Positions 1 to 4,211 of a stretch of 5,336 nt of DNA are shown piece after piece. The translations under genes and the position numbers were made by a program. How positions within the stretch are numbered: position 1 is the stretch's first letter; every line of letters begins with the position of its first letter. The notes beneath the pieces are model-generated. The model did not search any database. It was given only the letters and a program-made list of their open reading frames with translations, and was not told the origin of the DNA. This DNA is from Candidatus Omnitrophota bacterium (GTDB lineage Bacteria; Omnitrophota; Gorgyraeia; Duberdicusellales; 4484-171): the NCBI GenBank assembly GCA_014728785.1, contig WJKZ01000185.1:1-5336 (forward strand), in the 5' to 3' direction.

Positions 1-57
1 ACCTATGAGCATCTTAAGCAATTTTACGACGGCTGGTGGGGCGAATTAGGTTTTTAA
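1..57 (+). CDS. C-terminal end of an unidentified protein (5' truncated by window edge)
   Basis: Reading from base 1 gives an 18-residue tail, TYEHLKQFYDGWWGELGF, ending at TAA (55-57). The other two plus frames stop sooner, at 6-8 and 46-48, so frame 1 is the best candidate for a gene entering from the left. The tail is aromatic and acidic with a WW pair, which looks like a natural protein end, but it is too short to assign a family. The stop lies 52 bases before the methyltransferase start and no terminator hairpin is visible between them, so the two genes may be co-transcribed. That this frame is coding is an inference from length and neighbour spacing. Confidence 0.5.
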   Translation, partial: TYEHLKQFYDGWWGELGF

Positions 58-109
58 TTTATGGATTTGTTTCGTTTTTTAAATTTTTATCCCCGGGCTC
101 TAAAGAGAA

Positions 110-736
110 ATGAATAATATATTCGACCGTAACTGGGTCAGGTATGATGATTGGTACCACAGGAATGAGTTTGTCTATACCTCAGAAATCGAAGCAATAA
201 AAAGAGTTCTCCCTTCTAAAGGTGAGGGCCTTGAGATAGGGGTCGGTACAGGCAGGTTTGCTTCACCTCTGGGGGTAAAGTTTGGTATAGATTCTTCTTA
301 CAACATGATAAAAGTTGCCCGGAAACGGGGGGTAAAGGTAGCAGTAGCAAGAGCTGAAGCCCTACCCTTTAAAAACGAATATTTCGATTACTTGCTGGCA
401 GTCGTAACTCTCTCTTTTGTAAGCGACCCCGAAAGAGTTTTAAAAGAAGCCGGAAGAGTGCTTAAAAAAGAAGGATATTTTGTAGCAGGCATAATAGATA
501 AAAATAGTTTTTTAGGTAAATTTTATCTTACGAAAAAAAGCATATTTTATAGCCAGGCAACTCTTCTGGGAATAGAAGATGTTAATAATTTATTGAAGAG
601 CTGCGGTTTTAGCGCACCTGCCTATTACCAAACCATATTTGATATACCGGAGAAGATAAGATCTCCCGAAAAAACAGAAGAGGGGTTCGGCAAGGGTGGT
701 TTTGTAGTTTTTGCTTCAAAAAAATTAAGTTTCTAA
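110..736 (+). CDS. Class I SAM-dependent methyltransferase (Methyltransf_11-like)
   Basis: A 208-residue cytoplasmic protein with a Rossmann-type SAM-binding fold. Motif I is LEIGVGTGRF (41-50). An acidic residue at the end of strand 2, D61 in FGIDSS, would bind the ribose hydroxyls. AEALPF (82-87) followed by YFDYLL (91-96) is the usual motif II/III region of Methyltransf_11 and UbiE-like enzymes. SDPERVLKEAGRVLKKEGYF (105-124) is the typical helix and strand 5 block. The length is normal for a stand-alone small-molecule methyltransferase. The substrate cannot be read from the sequence, because these C-terminal halves are poorly conserved. The ATG at 110 has only a weak, close AAAGAGAA upstream, but it gives a sensible N-terminus ahead of the fold. 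The gene follows an unidentified gene end and is separated from the regulator downstream by 207 bases with a new promoter, so it probably belongs to the upstream unit. Confidence 0.9.
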   Translation: MNNIFDRNWVRYDDWYHRNEFVYTSEIEAIKRVLPSKGEGLEIGVGTGRFASPLGVKFGIDSSYNMIKVARKRGVKVAVARAEALPFKNEYFDYLLAVVTLSFVSDPERVLKEAGRVLKKEGYFVAGIIDKNSFLGKFYLTKKSIFYSQATLLGIEDVNNLLKSCGFSAPAYYQTIFDIPEKIRSPEKTEEGFGKGGFVVFASKKLSF

Positions 737-774
737 AATATATAACCGGCTGTTAGATTTTAATTTACTTTTAA

Positions 775-800
775 TGCTTAAAAGCAGTCTTTCTTTTTTC
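775..800 (+). terminator. Weak candidate terminator after the methyltransferase gene
   Basis: TGCT (775-778) and AGCA (783-786) can form a 4-bp stem with a TAAA loop, followed by the pyrimidine- and T-rich run at 788-800. The stem is short and AT-leaning, so this is a poor intrinsic terminator. It is listed only because it sits 39 bases after the stop codon and before the next promoter. Confidence 0.2.
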
Positions 801-875
801 TCTGCCTGATTTCCGTCTGCATAATTTTTTGAATTCCGCCTATTTGGAAGCCACCAGCTTATTTTCTGGTTTTAC

Positions 876-904
876 TTGACAATAAAGTGAGGGTATGGTA
901 AATT
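876..904 (+). promoter_or_regulatory. Sigma70-type promoter of the Fur-family regulator
   Basis: A perfect TTGACA (-35, 876-881) is followed after 17 bases by TAAATT (-10, 899-904, four of six consensus positions). TG at 896-897 adds an extended -10 element. The predicted transcription start is near 911, which is the first base of the Fur box. A bound regulator would therefore cover the start site and repress the gene. Confidence 0.7.
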
Positions 905-910
905 TTAATT

Positions 911-930
911 GAGATTGAGAATCATTATCA
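911..930 (+). promoter_or_regulatory. Fur box in the promoter of the Fur-family gene
   Basis: Bases 911-929 match the classical 19-base Fur box (GATAATGATAATCATTATC) at 16 of 19 positions. Seen as a 7-1-7 repeat, it is TGAGAAT-C-ATTATCA (916-930) with one imperfect pair. It lies at the predicted transcription start and 13 bases before the ATG, which strongly suggests autoregulation by the encoded protein. The right half is perfect. The differences from the PerR box (TTATAATNATTATAA) favour Fur-type recognition. Confidence 0.75.
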
Positions 931-943
931 ATAAGGAGAAGAT

Positions 944-1426
944 ATGTACAGAGGTCCAAGGAGAGGACATGCTTGGTGGCAGGGAAGATTCAGAGGGTGT
1001 GGCTATAGATTGACTTTGCCCAGACAGGCAGTATTAGATGTCTTAAGCAGGACTTCTAAGCATCTGAGCGCAGAGGAAATATATCTGGAAGTCCGTAAAA
1101 TTAACCCTGGCAGCGGGCTCTCCACTGTTTACCGTACTTTAGAACTGCTTGTACAGATGGGGTTAGTATTTAAATTTGACTTTGGAGACGGAAGGGCACG
1201 CTATGAGCTAATCCGCAACACCCGGGATAAAAACCACCACCATCATCATCTGATTTGCATTAACTGTAACAGGGTCATTGATTACAGTGAATTTATCAGG
1301 GAAGAAGAGGAGTTATTGTCAAAAACTGAAAAGGAGCTTTCAAATAAGTATGATTTTAAGATTAAAAAGCATATTGTTCAGTTTTACGGTTTGTGTGGGG
1401 AGTGCAGAAAGGAGTTAGAGGATTAG
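944..1426 (+). CDS. Fur/PerR-family metal-dependent transcriptional regulator
   Basis: A 160-residue DNA-binding regulator of the ferric uptake family. An unusual basic, Trp-containing N-terminal extension (about 1-18) precedes the winged helix. YRLTLPRQAVLDVL (21-34) and LSAEEIY (41-47) are followed by the recognition helix STVYRTLELL (60-69). The dimerisation domain carries five consecutive histidines (98-102) and two CXXC pairs, C105/C108 and C151/C154, for structural zinc. By alignment with B. subtilis PerR, the regulatory metal site would be H40, E88, H100, H102 and D113. Asp at the last position is PerR-like, where Fur proteins usually have Glu, so iron-sensing Fur versus peroxide-sensing PerR is open. 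The ATG at 944 has a good AAGGAG 5 bases upstream. A Fur box overlaps its own start site and another lies after its stop, so it probably controls itself and the DUF5320-type gene. Confidence 0.93.
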   Translation: MYRGPRRGHAWWQGRFRGCGYRLTLPRQAVLDVLSRTSKHLSAEEIYLEVRKINPGSGLSTVYRTLELLVQMGLVFKFDFGDGRARYELIRNTRDKNHHHHHLICINCNRVIDYSEFIREEEELLSKTEKELSNKYDFKIKKHIVQFYGLCGECRKELED

Positions 1427-1451
1427 GCATATATTTTTTTTAGACATAAGT

Positions 1452-1470
1452 GATAATGGTTCTCATTAGC
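1452..1470 (+). promoter_or_regulatory. Second Fur-box-like operator, upstream of the DUF5320-type gene
   Basis: GATAATGGTTCTCATTAGC matches the 19-base Fur box consensus at 15 of 19 positions. The outer heptamers GATAATG and CATTAGC form an inverted repeat with six of seven positions matching. It lies 25 bases after the regulator stop codon and 59 bases before the next ATG. No convincing -35/-10 pair was found; TAGTAT/TATATC around 1474-1482 is only -10-like. The location implies that the downstream small-protein genes are part of the regulon. Confidence 0.6.
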
Positions 1471-1513
1471 TTTTAGTATATCAGGCTAAAGAAATATGGT
1501 TGAAGTCTTAAGA

Positions 1514-1525
1514 AAAGGAGGTGAT
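1514..1525 (+). promoter_or_regulatory. Full-length Shine-Dalgarno that fixes the start of the DUF5320-type gene
   Basis: AAAGGAGGTGAT is complementary to all 12 bases usually found at the 3' end of 16S rRNA. It sets the start at the ATG at 1530, 8 bases after GGAGG. The in-frame GTG at 1521 lies inside this ribosome binding site and is not a usable start. Such a strong site suggests high expression. Confidence 0.85.
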
Positions 1526-1529
1526 TAAA

Positions 1530-1907
1530 ATGCCAAGAGGTGACGGAACTGGTCCAATGGGTGCAGGCCCTATGACAGGCCGTGCAGCCGGATATTGTGC
1601 AGGTTATTCTGTTCCTGGATATACGAACCCCATGCCGGGAGGCGGCGGCTTTGGCTATGGCCGCGGATTCGGCAGAGGCCGGGGTTTCGGCCGTGGCTGG
1701 GGCAGAGGTCGCGGTTTAGGGTATCGTTGGGGGATTCCTTATTACGGACGCCCTTACCCTTTAAACCCTTATCCCGGCGGCATTAACTCTATTGACGAGG
1801 CAAAAGCCTTAAGAGAAGAAGCCAGGCTTATGCAGGAAGAGATTAATGCCATTAATCAAAGAATAAAGGAATTAGAGACCGGCACAGAAGAAAGCAGTAA
1901 CGGATAA
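1530..1907 (+). CDS. DUF5320-type Gly/Arg/Met-rich small protein with C-terminal coiled coil
   Basis: A 125-residue protein with three parts. The N-terminal motif MPRGDGTGPMGAGPMTGR (1-18) is typical of DUF5320 proteins. A low-complexity stretch (about 37-67) is made of FGRG/RGFGRG-like repeats rich in Gly, Arg and aromatics. A charged helix (about 87-117) is likely to form a coiled coil. There is one cysteine (C23), no signal peptide and no membrane segment. From family knowledge, such proteins are common in anaerobes, often near proteins related to FeMo-cofactor binding (NifX/NifB-like), and have no settled biochemical role. No NifX-like gene is present here. The Gly/Arg repeats could bind nucleic acid or self-associate, which is inference. 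It sits behind a Fur-box-like site and shares its N-terminal motif with the protein at 1995-2225. A frame overlapping 1595-1786 is a shadow of this GC-rich repeat. Confidence 0.85.
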   Translation: MPRGDGTGPMGAGPMTGRAAGYCAGYSVPGYTNPMPGGGGFGYGRGFGRGRGFGRGWGRGRGLGYRWGIPYYGRPYPLNPYPGGINSIDEAKALREEARLMQEEINAINQRIKELETGTEESSNG

Positions 1908-1909
1908 TT

Positions 1910-1960
1910 ATCTGCAGCAGGGGAGGGTTTCTATTTATGTCCTCCCCTGTTAAGGCAGAT
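1910..1960 (+). repeat. Strong intercistronic stem-loop between the two Gly-rich genes
   Basis: CAGGGGAGG (1918-1926) pairs perfectly with CCTCCCCTG (1941-1949), extended inward by two G-U pairs. A1916/G1917 pair with T1951/T1950, and after a 3-base bulge (1952-1954) ATCTGC (1910-1915) pairs with GCAGAT (1955-1960). The loop is about 10 bases and AT-rich. There is no T tract after the stem, so it is not a normal intrinsic terminator. It more likely stabilises or marks a processing point in the mRNA and sets the relative output of the two genes. It starts 3 bases after the upstream stop codon. Confidence 0.75.
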
Positions 1961-1977
1961 ATTAAACCATTTAATAT
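1959..1977 (+). repeat. AT-rich perfect inverted repeat before the second Gly-rich gene
   Basis: ATATTAAA (1959-1966) and TTTAATAT (1970-1977) form a perfect 8-bp inverted repeat around CCA. It ends 6 bases before the GGAGG ribosome binding site. It shares bases 1959-1960 with the large stem-loop upstream and overlaps the palindrome TTTAATATTAAA (1970-1981). It may be an operator or a weak hairpin affecting translation start; its role is not shown by the sequence. Confidence 0.45.
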
Positions 1978-1994
1978 TAAATAGGAGGTTTGAT

Positions 1995-2225
1995 ATGCCT
2001 GGAGGAAACGGAACAGGACCGTTTGGTCAAGGACCGGGAACAGGACGTGGCAGAGGTTCCGGAATGTTTGGCCCCGGCAGTGCCGGCTATGGTAAGCGGC
2101 CTGGCAGGGGTTCAGGAGGAGTTTGCCTTTGTCCGAATTGCAAGATATCCGTTCCGCACAAGGCGGGCTTGCCCTGTACACAGGTGAGTTGCCCTAAATG
2201 CGGAGCAAAAATGGTCAGAGGATAA
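1995..2225 (+). CDS. Small Gly-rich protein with six-Cys zinc-ribbon or Fe-S-like C-terminus
   Basis: A 76-residue protein in two parts. The N-terminus, MPGGNGTGPFGQGPGTGRGRG (1-21), is a variant of the motif opening the protein at 1530-1907. The C-terminus holds C44, C46, C49, H55, C61, C66 and C69 in the pattern CxCxxC-x5-H-x5-C-x4-CxxC, ending in CPKCGAKMVR. Such a cluster normally binds zinc or an Fe-S centre. Related short proteins are, from memory, found beside DUF5320 proteins in anaerobes; the function is unknown. The ATG at 1995 is set by AGGAGGT (1983-1989), 6 bases upstream. It lies 87 bases after its partner with a stem-loop between, so they are probably one transcript. A minus-strand frame over 1852-2181 and a plus frame from 1990 are shadows. 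Confidence 0.82.
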   Translation: MPGGNGTGPFGQGPGTGRGRGSGMFGPGSAGYGKRPGRGSGGVCLCPNCKISVPHKAGLPCTQVSCPKCGAKMVRG

Positions 2226-2230
2226 TTTTC

Positions 2231-2258
2231 TTGAAGGAATCGGTAGGGGAGTTATACT
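2231..2258 (+). promoter_or_regulatory. Candidate promoter for the FmdB-OsmC gene pair
   Basis: TTGAAG (2231-2236, four of six) and TATACT (2253-2258, five of six) are separated by 16 bases. The predicted start is near 2265, giving a leader of about 19 bases before the ATG at 2284. It starts only 5 bases after the preceding stop codon, so the pair could be transcribed both from here and by read-through. Confidence 0.4.
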
Positions 2259-2283
2259 GAAAAATGTAAGTGAAGGAGGCATT

Positions 2284-2490
2284 ATGCCTTTATATAGTTA
2301 TACTTGTAAAGGATGTGGTAAAAATTTCGACTTGCTGGTGGGGGTAACTTCCGAAAAGACAGAGTTGAAGTGTCAGGAGTGTGGTAGCAAAAGTATTAAA
2401 AGAATTTTCGGCTCTTTCAGTTTAGGCACCTCGAATAAAGATAAAGGCTCTTCGGCTTCGAGCTGTCCCGCAGGAACCTGCCCGTTATAA
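2284..2490 (+). CDS. FmdB-family zinc ribbon protein
   Basis: A 68-residue protein of the FmdB putative regulatory family. The N-terminus MPLYSYTCKGCG is the family signature. The zinc ribbon is formed by C8/C11 (CKGC) and C30/C33 (CQEC), followed by the usual basic SIKRIFGSF segment (37-45) and a Ser-rich, low-complexity tail. The tail ends in CPAGTC (C61 and C66), a further cysteine pair that could bind metal or form a disulfide. The family name comes from methanogen and methylotroph amide/formamide operons. A regulatory role was proposed but is not generally shown, so only the fold is certain. The ATG at 2284 has GAAGGAGG ending 4 bases upstream. The stop codon is 5 bases before the OsmC start, indicating a two-gene unit. 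Confidence 0.88.
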   Translation: MPLYSYTCKGCGKNFDLLVGVTSEKTELKCQECGSKSIKRIFGSFSLGTSNKDKGSSASSCPAGTCPL

Positions 2491-2495
2491 AAGTT

Positions 2496-2945
2496 ATGCC
2501 CGGCTTTAAAAGTAAAATTTTTATCTATACAAATTCTCTTGAATGGGGAGGAAAAAAGAAAGGAAAGCTCACTTCTCCGGGTAAACCGGATATTGAGGTT
2601 TCTGCGCCGCCCGAGTTCAGCGGGCATCCGGGTGTATGGAGTCCCGAGGATTTATTTGTTGCTTCGGTTAACTCCTGTATTATGACTACCTTTTTATTCT
2701 TTGCCCAAAGGCAGGAAATAGTTCTTTTTTCCTACGAGAGCCGGGCGGAAGGAATATTGGAGAGGGTAGAGAAAGGATATATTTTTTCCCGCATAAATAT
2801 AGAGCCGGTTATCTATATAGGCGGTGAAAATCAGACCGGAGAAATCAAAGAAATTATAAAACGTTCAGAGGAAAATTGTCTGATATCAAATTCCATAAAA
2901 TCGAAGGTGGAGGTTAGCCCTTTGATTAAACAAAGAAAGGATTAA
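2496..2945 (+). CDS. OsmC/Ohr-family protein (probable thiol-dependent peroxidase)
   Basis: A 149-residue cytoplasmic protein. OsmC and Ohr members reduce organic hydroperoxides with a reactive cysteine pair. The first cysteine is C61 in WSPEDLFVASVNSCIMTTFL (48-67), with the conserved Glu E51 nearby. The second is C128 in the helix ENCLISNSIK (126-135). The segment GKPDIEVSAPPEFSG (29-43) is the usual core of the domain. The length is normal for the family. Both cysteines being present supports activity, but Ohr, OsmC and uncharacterised subgroups cannot be separated by eye, and many anaerobe members are untested. The ATG at 2496 lacks a ribosome binding site of its own and is 5 bases after the fmdB stop, so translation is probably coupled. 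It may serve the same oxidative or metal stress response as the Fur/PerR regulator upstream, though no Fur box precedes it. Confidence 0.88.
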   Translation: MPGFKSKIFIYTNSLEWGGKKKGKLTSPGKPDIEVSAPPEFSGHPGVWSPEDLFVASVNSCIMTTFLFFAQRQEIVLFSYESRAEGILERVEKGYIFSRINIEPVIYIGGENQTGEIKEIIKRSEENCLISNSIKSKVEVSPLIKQRKD

Positions 2946-3081
2946 AAGTCATCTCCCCCCACAACTTTTTATTGAGCCTCTTTTAAGCCAAGGACTTTAA
3001 GGCTCCTGGTTTAAAAAATCAAGAGAAATAACCTTACCTTAATAATCTTTCTGTCCGAAGCACTCTTTTTTTATTATTTAT

Positions 3082-3111
3082 TTGAATAAACTTACTCTTG
3101 GTGAGTAAAAT
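3082..3111 (+). promoter_or_regulatory. Candidate promoter of the RhlA-like hydrolase
   Basis: TTGAAT (3082-3087, four of six) and TAAAAT (3106-3111, five of six) are 18 bases apart. The start would be near 3118, leaving a leader of about 125 bases. The dyad at 3092-3108 fills most of the spacer and enters the -10 element. Confidence 0.45.
3092..3108 (+). promoter_or_regulatory. 17-base dyad operator candidate (TetR/MarR style)
   Basis: TTACTC (3092-3097) and GAGTAA (3103-3108) form a perfect inverted repeat around TTGGT. Its size, symmetry and place between -35 and -10 fit a repressor of the TetR or MarR type. No gene for such a repressor lies in the window, so the regulator would be encoded elsewhere. 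Confidence 0.45.
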
Positions 3112-3152
3112 TATATTGAAAAATCCCGAAACTAATAATAAGATAGAAGTAG

Positions 3153-3164
3153 CCTCTTAAGAGG
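3153..3164 (+). repeat. 12-base perfect palindrome in the hydrolase leader
   Basis: CCTCTTAAGAGG is a perfect palindrome. Its right half, AAGAGG, also serves as a plausible ribosome binding site for the leader ORF at 3171, so pairing or protein binding here could mask it. Confidence 0.5.
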
Positions 3165-3170
3165 ATAAAT

Positions 3171-3206
3171 ATGTTTTTTACTATTTTTTTAGCAGACTTA
3201 TTGTAA
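3171..3206 (+). CDS. Possible 11-codon leader peptide ORF
   Basis: ATG at 3171 with AGAGG 6 bases upstream encodes MFFTIFLADLL followed by TAA. It lies within the predicted leader of the hydrolase gene and ends 36 bases before that gene's ATG. The peptide is hydrophobic and shows no run of one amino acid that would suggest attenuation. It may be a chance ORF in a T-rich stretch. It is listed because start, ribosome binding site and position all fit a leader peptide. Confidence 0.25.
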   Translation: MFFTIFLADLL

Positions 3207-3242
3207 AGGTTTTAGTAAGAGGTAAAAACAAAGGATAAGCTT

Positions 3243-4082
3243 ATGAGATGTTCATCTCCCCGCAGGAAAAGTGTTTTTTCTCACGGGCCGTTCCGGGTAC
3301 CTTACAGAGTTTACGGAGAAGGGGAGGACATTATCTGTCTGAACGGTATCCAGCAGTCTATGGCAATGTGGTTTTCTTTTGTGCAGCATTTTGAGAAAAA
3401 GTATCGTATTACTTTGTTTGATTTTCCTTACCAGGGTAACAACAACAATAATAACGGTTCTTTAAATCTTTCATTAGATGAACAGGTATCTATATTGAAG
3501 AGCCTTATAGAAGAACTCGGCATAGAGAAATCGACTATCTGTTCTGCTTCCTGGGGTGGGGTTGTTGCTTTACTTTTTGCTGTGCATTTTCCGGACTTTG
3601 TAGACAGATTGATTCTTGCCAGTATAGGTATGAGGCCCAATGCTTTCATGAAAGATACTATACTTGAAGGTATAAATGCCGACGAAAGCGACAGGGAGCG
3701 TATGGCAAAAATAATAATTAACCGTTTCGGAGGTAACCTCCCCGAAAAGATTAAACTGCAGATAACCAAGCAGTTTAAATCCATGTCCGGCAAACGTCTT
3801 AAGGCATTTTGTGAACACGGCCTCTCGATAGTCTCTGCGGGGCCTCTTAATGCCAGAGTACCTCTTTCGCAGGTAGAGAAGAATACCGTTATAATATACG
3901 GCGAAAATGATAAAATTATAGATTATGCCGACGTTGAAGACTTAGCCTTCCGCATGTCCGATTGTACGATAAAGACTATTCCTTCCGTAGGTCATTTTCT
4001 GCACCTTGAAGACAAAAGCATCTTTGGTGTTTACGAAGAGATTCTCGAACAAAACCGCATAAGGGATTCGATATCTTTCTGA
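3243..4082 (+). CDS. RhlA/PhaG-like alpha/beta hydrolase (3-hydroxyacyl-ACP acyltransferase or thioesterase group)
   Basis: A 279-residue alpha/beta hydrolase with no signal peptide or membrane segment. The oxyanion segment is LNGIQQSMAMW (33-43). The nucleophile elbow is SASWGG (101-106), with Ser103 as nucleophile in an SxSxG context rather than GxSxG. The acid is D223 in YGENDK (219-224) and the base is H251 in VGHFLHLEDK (249-258). LFDFPYQG (58-65), SASWGG and GHFLxLExK are, from memory, characteristic of Pseudomonas RhlA and PhaG, and total length also fits. RhlA makes 3-(3-hydroxyalkanoyloxy)alkanoate from 3-hydroxyacyl-ACP; PhaG moves 3-hydroxyacyl groups from ACP toward CoA. Which reaction applies here is unknown, and a general esterase is possible. 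No RhlB glycosyltransferase or PHA gene is present. Six Asn codons (3438-3455) form a slippage-prone tract after LFDFPYQG. It appears monocistronic, closed by the terminator at 4157. Confidence 0.85.
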   Translation: MRCSSPRRKSVFSHGPFRVPYRVYGEGEDIICLNGIQQSMAMWFSFVQHFEKKYRITLFDFPYQGNNNNNNGSLNLSLDEQVSILKSLIEELGIEKSTICSASWGGVVALLFAVHFPDFVDRLILASIGMRPNAFMKDTILEGINADESDRERMAKIIINRFGGNLPEKIKLQITKQFKSMSGKRLKAFCEHGLSIVSAGPLNARVPLSQVEKNTVIIYGENDKIIDYADVEDLAFRMSDCTIKTIPSVGHFLHLEDKSIFGVYEEILEQNRIRDSISF

Positions 4083-4156
4083 CAGCCGGTTTCCTTGGAG
4101 TATCCGCCGAAATATTAAGCTACAATAAAGATATGAGAGCCTCCATAGGGTGGTTT

Positions 4157-4190
4157 AAAAAAGGCAGGGGATAGTTCCCCTGCCTTTTTT
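4157..4190. terminator. Bidirectional intrinsic terminator between convergent genes
   Basis: A perfect 15-bp stem joins 4157-4171 (six A then GGCAGGGGA) to 4176-4190 (TTCCCCTGCC then six T), around a 4-base loop. Two further A-T pairs are possible outside it. The A tract on one side and T tract on the other make it work in both directions. It lies 74 bases after the hydrolase stop and 21 bases beyond the end of the RRM gene. Confidence 0.95.
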
Positions 4191-4211
4191 AAGTTCTTTA
4201 GGTATCTTTAA

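Larger units (their letters stand above)
2946..3242 (+). other. Regulatory intergenic region upstream of the hydrolase
   Basis: This 297-base gap has no long ORF. It begins with an imperfect hairpin (2981-2990 with 3007-3016, plus GGA/TCC), which overlaps an alternative pairing GAGCCT/AGGCTC (2974-2979/3000-3005). Neither is followed by a T run, so no clear terminator for the OsmC gene is seen. The rest holds a candidate promoter with an operator-like dyad, a 12-base palindrome and a tiny leader ORF, listed separately. The ribosome binding site AAAGGA (3230-3235) precedes the ATG at 3243. Confidence 0.6.

Noticed and set aside
853..874. Hairpin ACCAG/CTGGT with a short T run as a terminator
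   Set aside because: Only 5 bp with an 8-base loop and few T residues, and it abuts the -35 element of the next promoter.
1431..1441. T8 run after the Fur-family gene as an intrinsic terminator
   Set aside because: No stable hairpin precedes it, so it may only be an AT-rich promoter-proximal stretch.
1521..1529. GTG at 1521 as start of the DUF5320-type protein
   Set aside because: This GTG is part of the 12-base Shine-Dalgarno sequence; the ATG at 1530 has ideal spacing and begins the family motif.
1595..1786. Plus-strand frame of 63 codons inside the DUF5320-type gene
   Set aside because: It is a +1-shifted shadow of the GC-rich Gly/Arg repeat, rich in Trp, Arg and Phe, with no ribosome binding site.
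1852..2181. Minus-strand frame of 109 codons
   Set aside because: It runs antisense through two genes with strong ribosome binding sites and clear motifs and crosses the stem-loop; the product resembles no known protein.
2373..2627. Minus-strand frame of 84 codons across the FmdB-OsmC junction
   Set aside because: It is antisense to two well-recognised genes and has no plausible translation signal.
3428..3818. Two minus-strand frames antisense to the hydrolase
   Set aside because: The hydrolase carries a full catalytic triad and family motifs; the antisense products are Ser/Leu-rich shadows.
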